Source: CAZYXZ01 sp964651395
Lineage (GTDB): Bacteria; Actinomycetota; Actinomycetes; BP-191
Reading direction: 5' to 3'
NCBI GenBank assembly: GCA_964651395.1
Contig: CAZYXZ010000048.1
Span: forward strand, 1-24,185
Length of the DNA stretch: 24,185 nt
Shown: one piece after another, positions 7,740 through 15,649 of the stretch
How the letters are laid out: each line of letters begins with the position of its first letter
How positions within the stretch are numbered: position 1 is the first letter of the stretch
Position numbers and translations under genes: made by a program
The notes under the pieces: generated by a model
Told to the model about the DNA's origin: nothing
What the model saw: only the letters and a program-made list of their open reading frames with translations
The model's database searches: none

Positions 7740-9575
7740 CTCAGCTTCCAGTTCTTCTTGCTGCTCGCTCGCCTGACCTGCGGGAAGGTCGTACGGCGAG
7801 GCCGAACGTGGGCAAGCGCCCCCGTCACGCCAGTGTCCGCGGAGGCCACCGCGGTCGTGCCGGAGCAGCGCGCGGCAGCCGAGCCGGAGGCCGTCGCCGA
7901 CATGCTCGAGGAGCCGCCCGTCGACCTCGCCATCGAGACCGACGAGGCGCCCGGCTACGTGCAGCTGCTGCCGTCTCCGCCGACGGACGCGGAGAAGTAC
8001 AGCTACACGCGCCGCAGCCGGTGGCTCGTGCCAGTCCAGTGGGCGTCGTTCGCCGGTGTCTCCTTCAGCCTGGTCCGCATGTGCATGAACTCCTGGGCGC
8101 TGCTGCCGCTGCTCGTGGCCTTCCTGTTCACGGCGCTCTACTTCGTCCTGGGGCAGATCAGCGGCACCGCCGGCAAGGGCCGCTTCCACGCGGCGGCGCA
8201 CGAGCGCACCGTGCGCGACTGGACGCCGGCGCAGTACCCGTCGGTCGACGTATTCCTGCCGAACTTCGGCGAGGACATCGCGGTGCTGGAGAACACCTGG
8301 CGCTACGTCAGCCGCCTCGAGTACCCGGGCGAGGTCACCGTCTACTGTCTCGACGACGCCGGGCGGCCGGAGGTGGCGGCCCTGGCCGACCTGTTCGGTT
8401 TCCGCTACCTGGCGCGGCCCACGCACGAGTTCAAGAAGGCGGGCAACCTCCGCTACGGCTTCCAGCGATCCTCCGGCGACTTCCTCGTCATCTTCGACGC
8501 CGACTTCGCACCGCGGCCCGACTTCTTGTCCTCACTGCTGCCCTACACCGAGGACAAGTCGGTCGGCATCGTCCAGTCGCCGCAGTACTTCGGCGTGCGG
8601 AAGGAGCAGAACTGGCTCGAGCGGGGCGCCGGCGCCGTGCAGGAGTTCTTCTACCGCCACGTCCAGCCCGGGCGGTCCGCGATCGGCGCGCCGATCTGCG
8701 TCGGCACGAATGCGGTCTACCGCCGCTCGGCACTCACGCAGGTGGGCGGCACCGCGCTGGTCGAGCACTCCGAGGACGTCCACACCGGCCTCGCGCTGAT
8801 GGAGGCCGGCTACACCGTCCGCTACATCCCGCTGCCGCTGGCCAAGGGACTGTGCCCGGCCGGCCTGGTCGCCTTCTTCAACCAGCAGTACCGCTGGTGC
8901 GCCGGCTCGATGATGCTGCTGAGCAGCAAGCGGTTCTGGTCCTCGACGATGACCGTCCGGCAGCGCGCCTGCTTCCTGTCCGGCTTCGTCTACTACCTCC
9001 ACACGGCGCTCTGGACGTTCATCGCGCCGATGCCGGCCGTGCTGATGATCTGGAAGTTCCCGCACCTCATCGCGCTGCGGAACTACATACCGCTCATCCC
9101 CGCGGTGATCACCACGTGGCTGGTGTTCCCTCGCTGGCACCGGATCGGCTACCCGCGGCTCGCGTCCGAGCGGATCCGCATCGTCTACGGCTACGCGCAC
9201 TTCTTCGCGGTCTGGGACGCGCTGCTCGGCCGCACTCAGGAGTGGGCCGTGACCGGAGCCGCGGTACGCCGGCCTGGTCGCTACCGCGACTTCCGTCGCA
9301 TCCACACGACCTGGACCCTGGTGCTGTCGGCGAGCGTGCTCGGCGGCGTCGCCCTGCGGATCTCCGAAGGCTACGACCCCGTCGCCTTCGCGCCGCTGTC
9401 GGCGTTCGGCGCCCTCGTCCTCTTCCAGGGAATCCGCGTCCGCTGGGCGCCGGGTGCGCGCCTGCCGAAGCCGGCACGCGTGGCGACCGCGCCGCAGCAG
9501 CCCGAATCGGCGGGACTCATCCCCGCCCAGCGCCGGGCTGCCAAGCACGCGATCCGGCAGGCTCAGCCGGCCTGA
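7737..9575 (+). CDS. GT2 family glycosyltransferase, cellulose-synthase-like membrane enzyme
   Basis: Processive-type inverting glycosyltransferase predicted to polymerise and export a beta-linked glycan; product unknown. 612 aa. A variable N-terminal stretch (~1-85) is followed by two membrane helices (~95-145), the GT-A catalytic domain, and several C-terminal helices (~400-560). Catalytic residues: first Asp pair D206/D207 (CLDDAGR), DAD D254/D256 (VIFDADFAPRPDF), acceptor-site Asp in EDVHTG (D347), and QQYRW (Q383-W387), i.e. the full D, DxD, D, QxxRW set. GTNAVYRRSAL is also typical. No PilZ domain is present, so direct c-di-GMP control as in BcsA is not expected. ATG 7737 was chosen because GGAGAAGG ends just 4 nt before it; ATG 7695 has no such site. 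It overlaps the convergent STAS gene by 13 bp. No cellulose operon partners are nearby. Confidence 0.9.
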   Translation: MLSFQFFLLLARLTCGKVVRRGRTWASAPVTPVSAEATAVVPEQRAAAEPEAVADMLEEPPVDLAIETDEAPGYVQLLPSPPTDAEKYSYTRRSRWLVPVQWASFAGVSFSLVRMCMNSWALLPLLVAFLFTALYFVLGQISGTAGKGRFHAAAHERTVRDWTPAQYPSVDVFLPNFGEDIAVLENTWRYVSRLEYPGEVTVYCLDDAGRPEVAALADLFGFRYLARPTHEFKKAGNLRYGFQRSSGDFLVIFDADFAPRPDFLSSLLPYTEDKSVGIVQSPQYFGVRKEQNWLERGAGAVQEFFYRHVQPGRSAIGAPICVGTNAVYRRSALTQVGGTALVEHSEDVHTGLALMEAGYTVRYIPLPLAKGLCPAGLVAFFNQQYRWCAGSMMLLSSKRFWSSTMTVRQRACFLSGFVYYLHTALWTFIAPMPAVLMIWKFPHLIALRNYIPLIPAVITTWLVFPRWHRIGYPRLASERIRIVYGYAHFFAVWDALLGRTQEWAVTGAAVRRPGRYRDFRRIHTTWTLVLSASVLGGVALRISEGYDPVAFAPLSAFGALVLFQGIRVRWAPGARLPKPARVATAPQQPESAGLIPAQRRAAKHAIRQAQPA

Positions 9576-10006
9576 CGGCCGCCCAGCGGCGTCACGGCCA
9601 GCGACGCGCTGTTGGCCGCCGCCACGGCTTCGGCAACCGTGCGGTACCTGGCCGGCTGACGTTCCATCGGAATGTTGGCCTCGAACGCGATCGTCCACAC
9701 CCGGATCATCAGCTCGGACATGCCGACCAGGGCCACGCCGGCGCCGCGGGTCAGGGCGACGGCGTGTGACGCCAGCAACGAGGTCAGGGAGCGGACGTCG
9801 CAGAAGGTGAGCTCGGTCAGGTCGACGACGACCGGGCCCGCATGCGTGTGCGCGCTGTCGAGGGCTTCGTCCAGGACGTGCTCACCCGAGATGTCCGCCT
9901 CGCCGGTCAGTGTGATGACGAGCACGCCTCGCTCCAGGCCGGAACGGACCAGGAGCAGTCCGGGCGGCACCACCTGGACCGTGAGGTCGTCGCTTGCTGG
10001 CTGCAT
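9563..10006 (-). CDS. STAS-domain protein (anti-sigma factor antagonist-like)
   Basis: 147 aa. A single STAS domain (~25-130), the fold of SpoIIAA/RsbV anti-anti-sigma factors, which bind anti-sigma kinases in partner-switching pathways. Seen: VLVITLTGEADIS, VVVDLTELTFCDVRSLTSLL and GVALVGMSELMIRVW, matching strand 2, the regulatory loop and the last strand/helix. In SpoIIAA/RsbV the loop reads D-S-S-G and the second Ser is phosphorylated. Here the loop is D70-V71-R72-S73, so the phospho-acceptor position is Arg. The protein may therefore be insensitive to the usual kinase, or use S73 or T76 instead. The start ATG 10006 has AGAGGG upstream. It lies 92 bp after the second ABC permease on the same strand and converges with the glycosyltransferase (13-bp overlap). 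No anti-sigma or sigma gene is adjacent. Confidence 0.85.
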   Translation of the reverse strand: MQPASDDLTVQVVPPGLLLVRSGLERGVLVITLTGEADISGEHVLDEALDSAHTHAGPVVVDLTELTFCDVRSLTSLLASHAVALTRGAGVALVGMSELMIRVWTIAFEANIPMERQPARYRTVAEAVAAANSASLAVTPLGGRQAG

Positions 10007-10098
10007 CTCGGGTTCCCTCTCACCTGGCGGCCGATGCGTCGGCGAGCCACCGGAGGTCTGGAGCATCCGACGTACTGGCCGTGAAGGCGCAGTAGTCG

Positions 10099-10875
10099 TC
10101 AGCGCAGGAGCAGTCGCGCCATCCGGCGCGTGGCATGGCGCAGGCAGACCCAACCCATCAGCGCGAGGTACGCCGCATGCCCGACCGACGCGAGGTCGGG
10201 CCCGCCGAGGATGAGCGCGCGGAGGAGGGCGACGCCCTGGTAGAGCGGTGTCACGCGGACCAGCCACTGCGACCAGGCGGGATAGACCGACAGCGGGAAG
10301 AAGCTCGCGGAGAGCAGGAACATCGGCAGCCACACGAGCTGCTGCCAGTCGAAGTCGCGCCACGAGCGCACGTACGTCGTCGCCGCGAGACCCAGGCCGG
10401 CGAACGCCCACGACACCAGCACCACCGCCGGCAGCGCGAGCACCGTCCACCACGAGTCCAGGAGCCCGAGCACGCCCATGACCGTGAGGAACATGAGCGA
10501 GTGCGCGAAGCCGCGGATCAGCGCCCAGGCCAGCTCGCCCAGCGAGATGTCCGGCACTGCCATCGGCGTCGCGAGCATCCCGTCGTAGGTCTTCGCGTAG
10601 CGCAGCTTGTGGAAGAAGTTGTACGTCGTGTCGTAGATCGCGCCGTTGGCCGCGCTCGACGCGAGCAGCGCCGGTCCGACGAACGCGGCGTAGCTCACCA
10701 TCCGGCCGTTCGCAGGCAGGTCGCCGACCAGCCGGCCGAGCCCGACCCGCGCAGAGAGCAGGTAGACGATCGGCTCGATCGCGCCGCTCGCGACGAGGTA
10801 CCACATGTGCCGGTAGTGGGTGACGTTGCGCTCGACGACGCGCGACGAGCGGCGCAGCGTGACGAGGCCGCTCAC
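10099..10875 (-). CDS. ABC-2 type exporter permease (second copy)
   Basis: Integral membrane subunit of an ABC exporter of the NodJ/DrrB-like ABC-2 family. 258 aa with about six predicted helices. Seen: the N-terminal amphipathic segment before the first helix, the FVGPALLASSAANGAIYDTTY region, the KLRYAKTYDGMLATPM coupling-helix region, and the late motif PMFLLSASFFPLSVYP. The start is GTG at 10875, overlapping the preceding permease stop as GTGA (4 bp), so translation is coupled. A 434-aa reading through from 11403 in this frame is an artefact: its first part is antisense-like in composition and overlaps the other permease. It has the same length as its upstream partner and aligns with it in order of motifs, so the pair looks like a tandem duplication. 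Substrate unknown. Confidence 0.9.
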   Translation of the reverse strand: MSGLVTLRRSSRVVERNVTHYRHMWYLVASGAIEPIVYLLSARVGLGRLVGDLPANGRMVSYAAFVGPALLASSAANGAIYDTTYNFFHKLRYAKTYDGMLATPMAVPDISLGELAWALIRGFAHSLMFLTVMGVLGLLDSWWTVLALPAVVLVSWAFAGLGLAATTYVRSWRDFDWQQLVWLPMFLLSASFFPLSVYPAWSQWLVRVTPLYQGVALLRALILGGPDLASVGHAAYLALMGWVCLRHATRRMARLLLR

Positions 10876-11648
10876 TTCAGCAACGCCTTCGCGTACGTCC
10901 GCCGGCCGGCGAGCAGCCCGACGCCGGCCAGCGCGCCCAGGTAGCCGACGTGCACGAGGGCGCGCACCAGCCCGACGTCGCCGGACATGAGGCTGCGGCA
11001 CAGGTCGACGCCGTGCCAGAGCGGCGTCGCCCAGACCACCCCCTGCAGCCAGCCGGGCAGCAGCTCGAGCGGGAAGAACGTGCCGGAGAACAGGAACATC
11101 GGCATCACGATCACGCGCTGGGCCACCGCGAAGGTCGTGTCCTGCTTGCGACCGACCGCCCACGCCGCCAGCGGGGCGCAGATGGCCAGTCCCATGAACG
11201 CCGCCGCGGGGATCGCCAGCAGGCCGAGCCAGCCGACGTGAAAGCCGAGCAGTGCCGCCGCGAGCGTGTACGCGGTGGCGTCCAACGCCAGGTGCGTGAC
11301 CATCATCAGCAGGTGGCCGTGGAACACGTCCGCCGCCCGCAGCGGTGACGCGACCATCGCGTGGTAGGACCGGTCCCAGGTCAGCGCGCCGTGCACCGGC
11401 CACAGCGACTCGCTCACCGCGACCTGCATGGCCGCGCCGGCGAGCAGCCCGGGCGCGATGAAGTCGCCGTACGTCACGCCGCCGAGGGACTCGGGCTGGT
11501 TGCCGGTGATGAGCGCGCCGAGGCCCGTGCCCATCGCGCCGAGGAACAGCAGCGGTCCGACCACGGCCAGCGTGAGCGTGCTGCGCCAGGCCCTGCGCGA
11601 GCGCACGACCCAGCTCTCGTACGCGCGGATCGCGTACGGCGTCCCCAT
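10872..11648 (-). CDS. ABC-2 type exporter permease (first copy)
   Basis: Integral membrane ABC-2 permease, 258 aa, about six helices, partner of the ATPase encoded just before it. Seen: FIAPGLLAGAAMQVAVSES, the coupling-helix region TWDRSYHAMVASPLRAADV, and MPMFLFSGTFFPLELLPGW followed by TPLWHGVDLCRSLM. These elements recur in the same order in the next gene, which suggests a heterodimeric pore. ATG 11648 lies 2 bp after the ATPase stop, with GGACTGAGG upstream overlapping that stop. Drug, polyketide, glycan or peptide export are all possible; the family assignment does not decide between them. Confidence 0.92.
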   Translation of the reverse strand: MGTPYAIRAYESWVVRSRRAWRSTLTLAVVGPLLFLGAMGTGLGALITGNQPESLGGVTYGDFIAPGLLAGAAMQVAVSESLWPVHGALTWDRSYHAMVASPLRAADVFHGHLLMMVTHLALDATAYTLAAALLGFHVGWLGLLAIPAAAFMGLAICAPLAAWAVGRKQDTTFAVAQRVIVMPMFLFSGTFFPLELLPGWLQGVVWATPLWHGVDLCRSLMSGDVGLVRALVHVGYLGALAGVGLLAGRRTYAKALLK

Positions 11649-11650
11649 CC

Positions 11651-12571
<921 letters not shown>

Positions 12572-12596
12572 CACCCCCCGACACTAACGGGGGGTG
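12572..12596 (-). promoter_or_regulatory. Perfect hairpin between subtilase and ABC ATPase genes
   Basis: Seen on the minus strand: CACCCCCC, a 9-nt loop GTTAGTGTC, then GGGGGGTG immediately before the ATG at 12571. The 8-bp stem is perfect and GC-rich. The 3' arm is the only ribosome-binding sequence for the ABC ATPase. There is no T-run after it, since coding sequence begins at once. Inference: it either lowers ATPase translation or attenuates read-through from the subtilase. It could also reflect chance pairing of a G-rich ribosome site with a C-run. Confidence 0.5.
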
Positions 12597-12599
12597 GCG

Positions 12600-15254
12600 C
12601 TACCGGATGATGGCGATGCCGTCGAGCGCGATGCGCGGCCTGCCCTTCGTGCCCACCACCTCGACCCGCAGCGAGTGCCGGCCGATGGTCGGGAAGGCAC
12701 CTGTGTAGTGCAGCTGCTGCCGGGTCTTCACGGTCTTGGAGTACGTGTCGATCAGCGCGGTCAGTCGCCCGTCCACGAAAACCCGGAGCTGGCCGCACGT
12801 CGGGCAGCGGTCGCCGATCACGGTGAAGCCCGCCGTGTCCGCGTCGAAGGTGAGGAACCGGCCGGCGAGCGCGGCTTCCGTGAGCGTCCCTTGATACCGG
12901 CCGGCTCCGGCGGTGCGCGACCAGTCGCGCGAGTACTTGATGTAGCCGTAGCGGTCGTCCAGCGGGACGGTCGTCTGCTTGAACGTGCTCCACGGGCCGG
13001 CGACCCCGTTGGGGCCGACCGCCCGCGCACGCAGGAAGTAGGTCACGCCCGGGATCGACTTGGGCGCGCTCACCCCGAACATCTCGTTCGTGATCCCGTA
13101 GAAGCTCTGCCAGCGCCGCCAGGCGCCGATCGAGTAGGTGCCCGCGGCGTTGCGCTGGCGGTACGTGTAGTCGATGTCGAAGCTGGCCGCCTGGGACGCC
13201 GCCCAGGAGACCGGGAAGGCCGGCGTGGTGGACACGTCGGTCGACGTCTTGGGCGACACGATCGTCGTCTGACCCGTCGGGTAGACCACCTTCAACGTGT
13301 ACGGGTCTCCGGCCGGCTCGTCGTCGGAGCCGTCCGTGGCCAGGAGCAGGAAACCGGCCATGTACCTGCCGCCGGGCAGGCCGCTCGCGCAGAACCGCCG
13401 AGGTCCACCGACGGGGAACTCCGAGAAGTCGTCGAAAGCGACCGGCGGGTCGAAGCTGCTCGCGACGCCCCCTTCGACCGCCGGCGCCCAGATGGCGAGC
13501 ACGCTCTCGGTCGACTCGTCGGGGTAGGCCCAGGTCAGGTCGGCGCACCCCGATGCGGGGAGCGAGAACGTCCGCACGTAGGTGCTCTGCTCGCCGTAGC
13601 GCAGGCGGGTGGTCGGCTGCGTCTGCACCCCGCTGGCGATGTGCTGACCCTCCGGCCCCATCGTGACCGGCCCCAGCACCATCGGGCGGGCGCCGGGCGT
13701 CGGGTCGCCGTTGACGGTCGCGCTGAGGGAGAAGGGGCCGGTGCCCGACGGCGGAGCCACGTAGCTGGCCACCGTGCGGTACGTCGTCGCGCTGTTCGGC
13801 GCGGCCGCGGCGGCGGAGCTGCTCGCGGTCAGGGTGCCGACACCGCCGGTACCGAGCACCGTCACGGGGCCGGCTCCGGTCCCCGCCACCCGCAGCACTT
13901 CGACCGTGCGGCGGCCGACGTCGGCGGCGACGTAGTGGCCCTCGTCGACGAAGACGGCCGTGTAGGCCGCCGACCCACTGGCCAGCTGGTAGGCCTTGAG
14001 CGCGTCCAGGCGACCGAGGCCCATCGCCGCGGCGGGAGCAGGCGGGTCGAGCGTGACCGCGTTGGCGGGGGCAGCGCCGGCGACGACGGCCGCGCGAGCC
14101 TTGTCACCGACGATGCCGACGGACGCGAGCATCGCCGCCACACCGGCCACTTGCGGCGCCGCGAAGCTGGTGCCGGCAATCTGCTCGAGCTGGGTCGGCC
14201 GGCCGACCTCGTCGGTCCACCAGGTCCACACGTCCCGGCCGGGTGCCAGGAGGTCGACGTCTCCGCGGGTCGAGAAGGCGGCCAGGCGCCAGGCGCCGGC
14301 CGAGAGCTCGCTTGCGCCGACCGACACCACTCCCGGCAGACCGGCCGGGAAGTTCGCACGTTCCTCGCCCTGGTTGCCGGCCGACGCGACCCAGACCGTG
14401 TTCGGCGACGCCGTACGCGCGAGCGCGAGCGCGTCCTCCTCGAGGCGGCTCCGGAACGACCCCCCGAGGCTCATGTTCACGACGTCCATCTGGTCCGCGG
14501 CCGCCGCGAGCATCGCGTTGGCCACGGCCACGCTGGTCGAGCCGAGGAACGGGTCGTCGAACACGCGGTAGGCATGGATGCGCGCCGCAGGTGCGACGCC
14601 CACGATGCCCTCGCCGTCCGCCACGGGAGTCAGGTTCGCGCCGCCGGCGATGATCGCGGCGACCGCGGTGCCGTGAGAACCGAAGCCGGTGCCGACCGCG
14701 TCTATGAGGCCTCCGGTCGCCAGGCAGACGTCGCCGCTGCAGTCACCGCCGTCGACGAGACGGGCGTCCGGCAGGTCGGCGACGCCGCGGAAGACGCCGT
14801 CGTCGATGACGCCGACGTCAACACCGCTGCCGGTCATCGCGGAGTTCGCCGCCAGCGCCTCGGCGACGCGGATCTCGGCCCGTTCGGGTGTCGAGGTCTG
14901 TTCGGCGATGAGCCGGGCCCGGCGCACCTCGGGCTCGGCCCAGAGCACGGCCGGGTCCGCACTGTAGGCCTGAACGGCCTGGTCGACATCGGCGACGCTG
15001 ACCACTTCGGCGTTGAGCCGGTTCACCCGCGCGCGGCGCTCGCCACCGGCGGACTCGTTGGCCTCGTTGCGGGCCTGCGCCGAGGCGCCGCTGCGATACC
15101 GGACGACGACCCGTCCGGTGCGGATCTCGAGGGCCGCGCTGGACCGGTCGCTCCGCGCCGAGACGGGCGTGGGGTCCCCCATGTCCACGACGTGCACCGT
15201 GCCGAGGGCGGAGAGGGTGACGACCGCCAGTCCGAGCAGCTTGTTTGGGCGCAT
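12600..15254 (-). CDS. Secreted subtilisin-like serine protease (S8) with C-terminal binding domains
   Basis: 884 aa. A signal peptide (~1-25, LLGLAVVTLSALG) precedes a propeptide-like region (~40-110, VVVRYRSGASAQAR to LWAEPEV). The S8 catalytic domain (~130-420) has Asp151 (VGVIDDGV), His194 (GSHGTAVAA), oxyanion Asn294 (ASAGNQGE) and Ser363 (GTSFAAPQVAG), so it should be active. A beta-rich middle follows, then an FN3-like segment (~640-760) and a C-terminal beta-sandwich (~770-884) with QLRVFVDG, typical of carbohydrate or surface-binding modules. Cys pairs at DCSGDVC and CPTC suggest disulfides. The start MRPNKLLGLA has no clear ribosome site. Codon use matches its neighbours. It is followed after 28 bp by the ABC exporter genes on the same strand and is divergent from the GlsB-like gene. 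Target proteins are unknown. Confidence 0.93.
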   Translation of the reverse strand: MRPNKLLGLAVVTLSALGTVHVVDMGDPTPVSARSDRSSAALEIRTGRVVVRYRSGASAQARNEANESAGGERRARVNRLNAEVVSVADVDQAVQAYSADPAVLWAEPEVRRARLIAEQTSTPERAEIRVAEALAANSAMTGSGVDVGVIDDGVFRGVADLPDARLVDGGDCSGDVCLATGGLIDAVGTGFGSHGTAVAAIIAGGANLTPVADGEGIVGVAPAARIHAYRVFDDPFLGSTSVAVANAMLAAAADQMDVVNMSLGGSFRSRLEEDALALARTASPNTVWVASAGNQGEERANFPAGLPGVVSVGASELSAGAWRLAAFSTRGDVDLLAPGRDVWTWWTDEVGRPTQLEQIAGTSFAAPQVAGVAAMLASVGIVGDKARAAVVAGAAPANAVTLDPPAPAAAMGLGRLDALKAYQLASGSAAYTAVFVDEGHYVAADVGRRTVEVLRVAGTGAGPVTVLGTGGVGTLTASSSAAAAAPNSATTYRTVASYVAPPSGTGPFSLSATVNGDPTPGARPMVLGPVTMGPEGQHIASGVQTQPTTRLRYGEQSTYVRTFSLPASGCADLTWAYPDESTESVLAIWAPAVEGGVASSFDPPVAFDDFSEFPVGGPRRFCASGLPGGRYMAGFLLLATDGSDDEPAGDPYTLKVVYPTGQTTIVSPKTSTDVSTTPAFPVSWAASQAASFDIDYTYRQRNAAGTYSIGAWRRWQSFYGITNEMFGVSAPKSIPGVTYFLRARAVGPNGVAGPWSTFKQTTVPLDDRYGYIKYSRDWSRTAGAGRYQGTLTEAALAGRFLTFDADTAGFTVIGDRCPTCGQLRVFVDGRLTALIDTYSKTVKTRQQLHYTGAFPTIGRHSLRVEVVGTKGRPRIALDGIAIIR

Positions 15255-15329
15255 CTGGCGCAGGGTAGAGATAAACGCCGGGGTTCGACAGTCCCTATTA
15301 CGAATCGCGCCCCTCGATATCCTCGGAAA
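15255..15329. promoter_or_regulatory. Divergent intergenic region, subtilase / GlsB-like gene
   Basis: 75 bp separate two divergently transcribed genes, so promoters for both should lie here. I see TTTATCT on the minus strand (plus 15271-15277), about 17 bp before the subtilase ATG, and an AT-richer patch CTATTACGAAT around 15294-15304. Neither has a convincing partner hexamer at normal spacing. No operator repeat stands out. Confidence 0.35.
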
Positions 15330-15575
15330 ATGGACATCGGGGGCGTTTTCAGCGCGATCTTCGCGGGCCTGGTCATCGGCTTGCTCGGCCGGATCCTCGC
15401 ACCTGGCCGCGGGCGCATCGGCTTCCTGCTCACCATCCTGGTCGGCATCGTCGGCGCGCTCATCGGCGGTGCGGTGGCCGAGGCCGCCGACGTCAACGGC
15501 TGGGGCCTGGTCCTGGTCTGCCAGGTGGTCGCCGCCGCGCTGCTGGTCTCGGCTTTCCGGGCCACGCGCCGCTAG
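15330..15575 (+). CDS. GlsB/YeaQ/YmgE-family small membrane protein
   Basis: 81 aa, almost entirely hydrophobic, with three predicted helices: GVFSAIFAGLVIGLLGRIL, GFLLTILVGIVGALIGGAV, and GWGLVLVCQVVAAALLVSA. The GLxxGxxGRxLxPGR pattern after the first helix and the glycine-rich second helix are the transglycosylase-associated protein (Transgly_assoc, PF04226) hallmarks. Family members are often stress-induced; the biochemical role is not established. ATG 15330 is the first start in frame consistent with the family's N-terminus, though the ribosome site is weak (CTCGGAAA). It stands alone between the divergent subtilase and fadE5. Confidence 0.85.
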   Translation: MDIGGVFSAIFAGLVIGLLGRILAPGRGRIGFLLTILVGIVGALIGGAVAEAADVNGWGLVLVCQVVAAALLVSAFRATRR

Positions 15576-15595
15576 CCGGTTCGGGCTCGCGCGCG

Positions 15596-15630
15596 TACCA
15601 TCACGGGCACTTGTTACTGACGAGTAACCA
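15596..15630 (+). promoter_or_regulatory. fadE5 promoter -10 and palindromic operator
   Basis: Seen: TACCAT (15596-15601), a good actinobacterial -10, then the perfect palindrome GTTACT-GACG-AGTAAC (15613-15628). With the transcription start near 15608, the palindrome would cover the first transcribed bases, a classic place for a repressor. A 6-4-6 palindrome of this kind suits a TetR-family dimer. Regulators of fatty-acid degradation in actinobacteria are often TetR members, but the protein cannot be named from this window. The -35 is not recognisable. Confidence 0.6.
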
Positions 15631-15649
15631 CCGGCTCGGAGGACGCATC

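Noticed and set aside
12594..15575. 993-codon open frame antisense to the subtilase, running into the GlsB-like gene
   Set aside because: It joins the real GlsB-like frame by chance. Only the last 81 codons (from 15330) look like a protein with helices and a family pattern.
15611..15649. Earlier TTG start for the acyl-CoA dehydrogenase
   Set aside because: It would place the promoter-proximal palindrome in coding sequence and lacks a ribosome site; GTG 15650 has GGAGG and matches the FadE5 N-terminus.
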